The notes beneath the pieces are model-generated. The model was not told where the DNA came from, made no database searches, and was given only the letters and a program-made list of their open reading frames with translations. The position numbers were made by a program, and so were the translations under genes. Positions 22,033 to 22,163 of a stretch of 22,163 nucleotides of DNA are shown here, one piece after another; position 1 is the stretch's first letter, and each line of letters opens with the position of its first letter. Where the stretch lies: contig JAEVZN010000569.1 of assembly GCA_023392205.1 (NCBI GenBank), forward strand, positions 1 through 22,163, in the 5' to 3' direction. The DNA comes from Pseudomonadota bacterium (GTDB taxonomy: Bacteria; Pseudomonadota; Alphaproteobacteria; Rhizobiales; Xanthobacteraceae).

Positions 22033-22061
22033 AAAATGCCCGCCGGACCGGCGGGCATTTT
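22033..22061. terminator. Rho-independent terminator, symmetric (bidirectional)
   Basis: AAAATGCCCGCC (22033-22044) and GGCGGGCATTTT (22050-22061) form a perfect 12-bp stem around a GGACC loop. The stem is flanked by A on the left and T on the right, so it reads as an intrinsic terminator from both strands. It lies between the peptidase-like gene ending at 21978 and the minus-strand gene ending at 22101. Confidence 0.9.
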
Positions 22062-22100
22062 GCGTTTTGATCGACGGGTCGGCGCGAACTGGCGCGCGTA

Positions 22101-22163
22101 TTATTTCGAGCCCGGCCCAATGACCGACCAGACCGGGCGCCCGAACATGGCATCGAGCTGGAC
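22101..22163 (-). CDS. C-terminal end of an unidentified gene (partial, enters from right edge)
   Basis: Reading the minus strand from the window edge gives 20 sense codons ending in MFGRPVWSVIGPGSK and a TAA at 22103-22101. The fragment is open up to the edge, ends just before the bidirectional terminator, and has normal codon use, so a real convergent gene is likely. The fragment is too short for a family assignment. Confidence 0.5.
   Translation of the reverse strand, partial: VQLDAMFGRPVWSVIGPGSK

Noticed and set aside
21920..22153. 77-codon minus-strand open frame at the right edge
   Set aside because: It crosses the strong terminator at 22033-22061 and overlaps the end of the exported protein; the frame ending at 22101 is a better candidate for the incoming gene.

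Overview
The window is GC-rich and densely coded, with codon use, short intergenic repeats and gene families typical of Alphaproteobacteria, most likely Hyphomicrobiales (Bradyrhizobium/Rhodopseudomonas/Xanthobacteraceae-like). The repeat next to position 18060 and the 'CCTGAGG...CCTTCGAGGC...CCTCAGG' and 'TTGCCGGG...CCCGGCAA' palindromes are of kinds I associate with that group. The taxonomic call is inference; no rRNA or marker gene is present. I found no tRNA, rRNA, CRISPR array, integrase or transposase.

Layout. (1) 2-5110: a molybdenum-cofactor/redox block. It holds the C-terminal end of a Cys-rich redox protein (+), then convergent to it a minus-strand operon read from 4794 down to 329: a divergent MoeA-like protein, a MoeA fused to a periplasmic-binding-protein-like domain, and a secreted cytochrome c with a seven-repeat WD40 propeller. 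A TusA-type sulfur carrier is divergent from this operon. Sulfur mobilisation, Mo insertion and an exported electron carrier together suggest maturation and electron transfer for a molybdoenzyme that lies outside the window (formate dehydrogenase is my first guess, from the family context of the first gene). (2) 5211-8888 (+): acyl-CoA and aldehyde metabolism, with a family III CoA-transferase, a crotonase-fold enzyme lacking both canonical catalytic glutamates, and a succinate-semialdehyde-type aldehyde dehydrogenase, the last two separated by a palindromic repeat. A small secreted protein follows. (3) 9505-15813: a second catabolic block. On the minus strand lie a family I CoA-transferase-like alpha/beta pair whose beta subunit has Gln in place of the catalytic Glu, a Gfo/Idh/MocA oxidoreductase, and a lone molybdenum hydroxylase large subunit. 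A beta-hydroxyacid dehydrogenase is divergent on the plus strand. (4) 16133-18059 (+): an envelope pair, an exported HtrA-like protein that has lost its catalytic His and Asp, followed by a lytic transglycosylase with a SPOR domain. (5) 18211-20615 (-): a tartrate/D-malate dehydrogenase family enzyme and an exported phytase/esterase-like protein. (6) 20882-22163: a 37-residue lipoprotein followed by a terminator-like hairpin, an exported protein with a possible permuted papain-like His/Cys pair, a strong terminator, and the last 20 codons of a minus-strand gene entering from the right.

The points most worth a second look are the TusA/double-MoeA/WD40-cytochrome module, three proteins that keep a known fold but have lost canonical active-site residues (crotonase, CoA-transferase beta, HtrA-like), the molybdenum hydroxylase subunit without partner genes, and the compound inverted repeat between the convergent genes at 18059/18211. 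None of these amounts to a demonstrated new system; they are leads from sequence reading alone.
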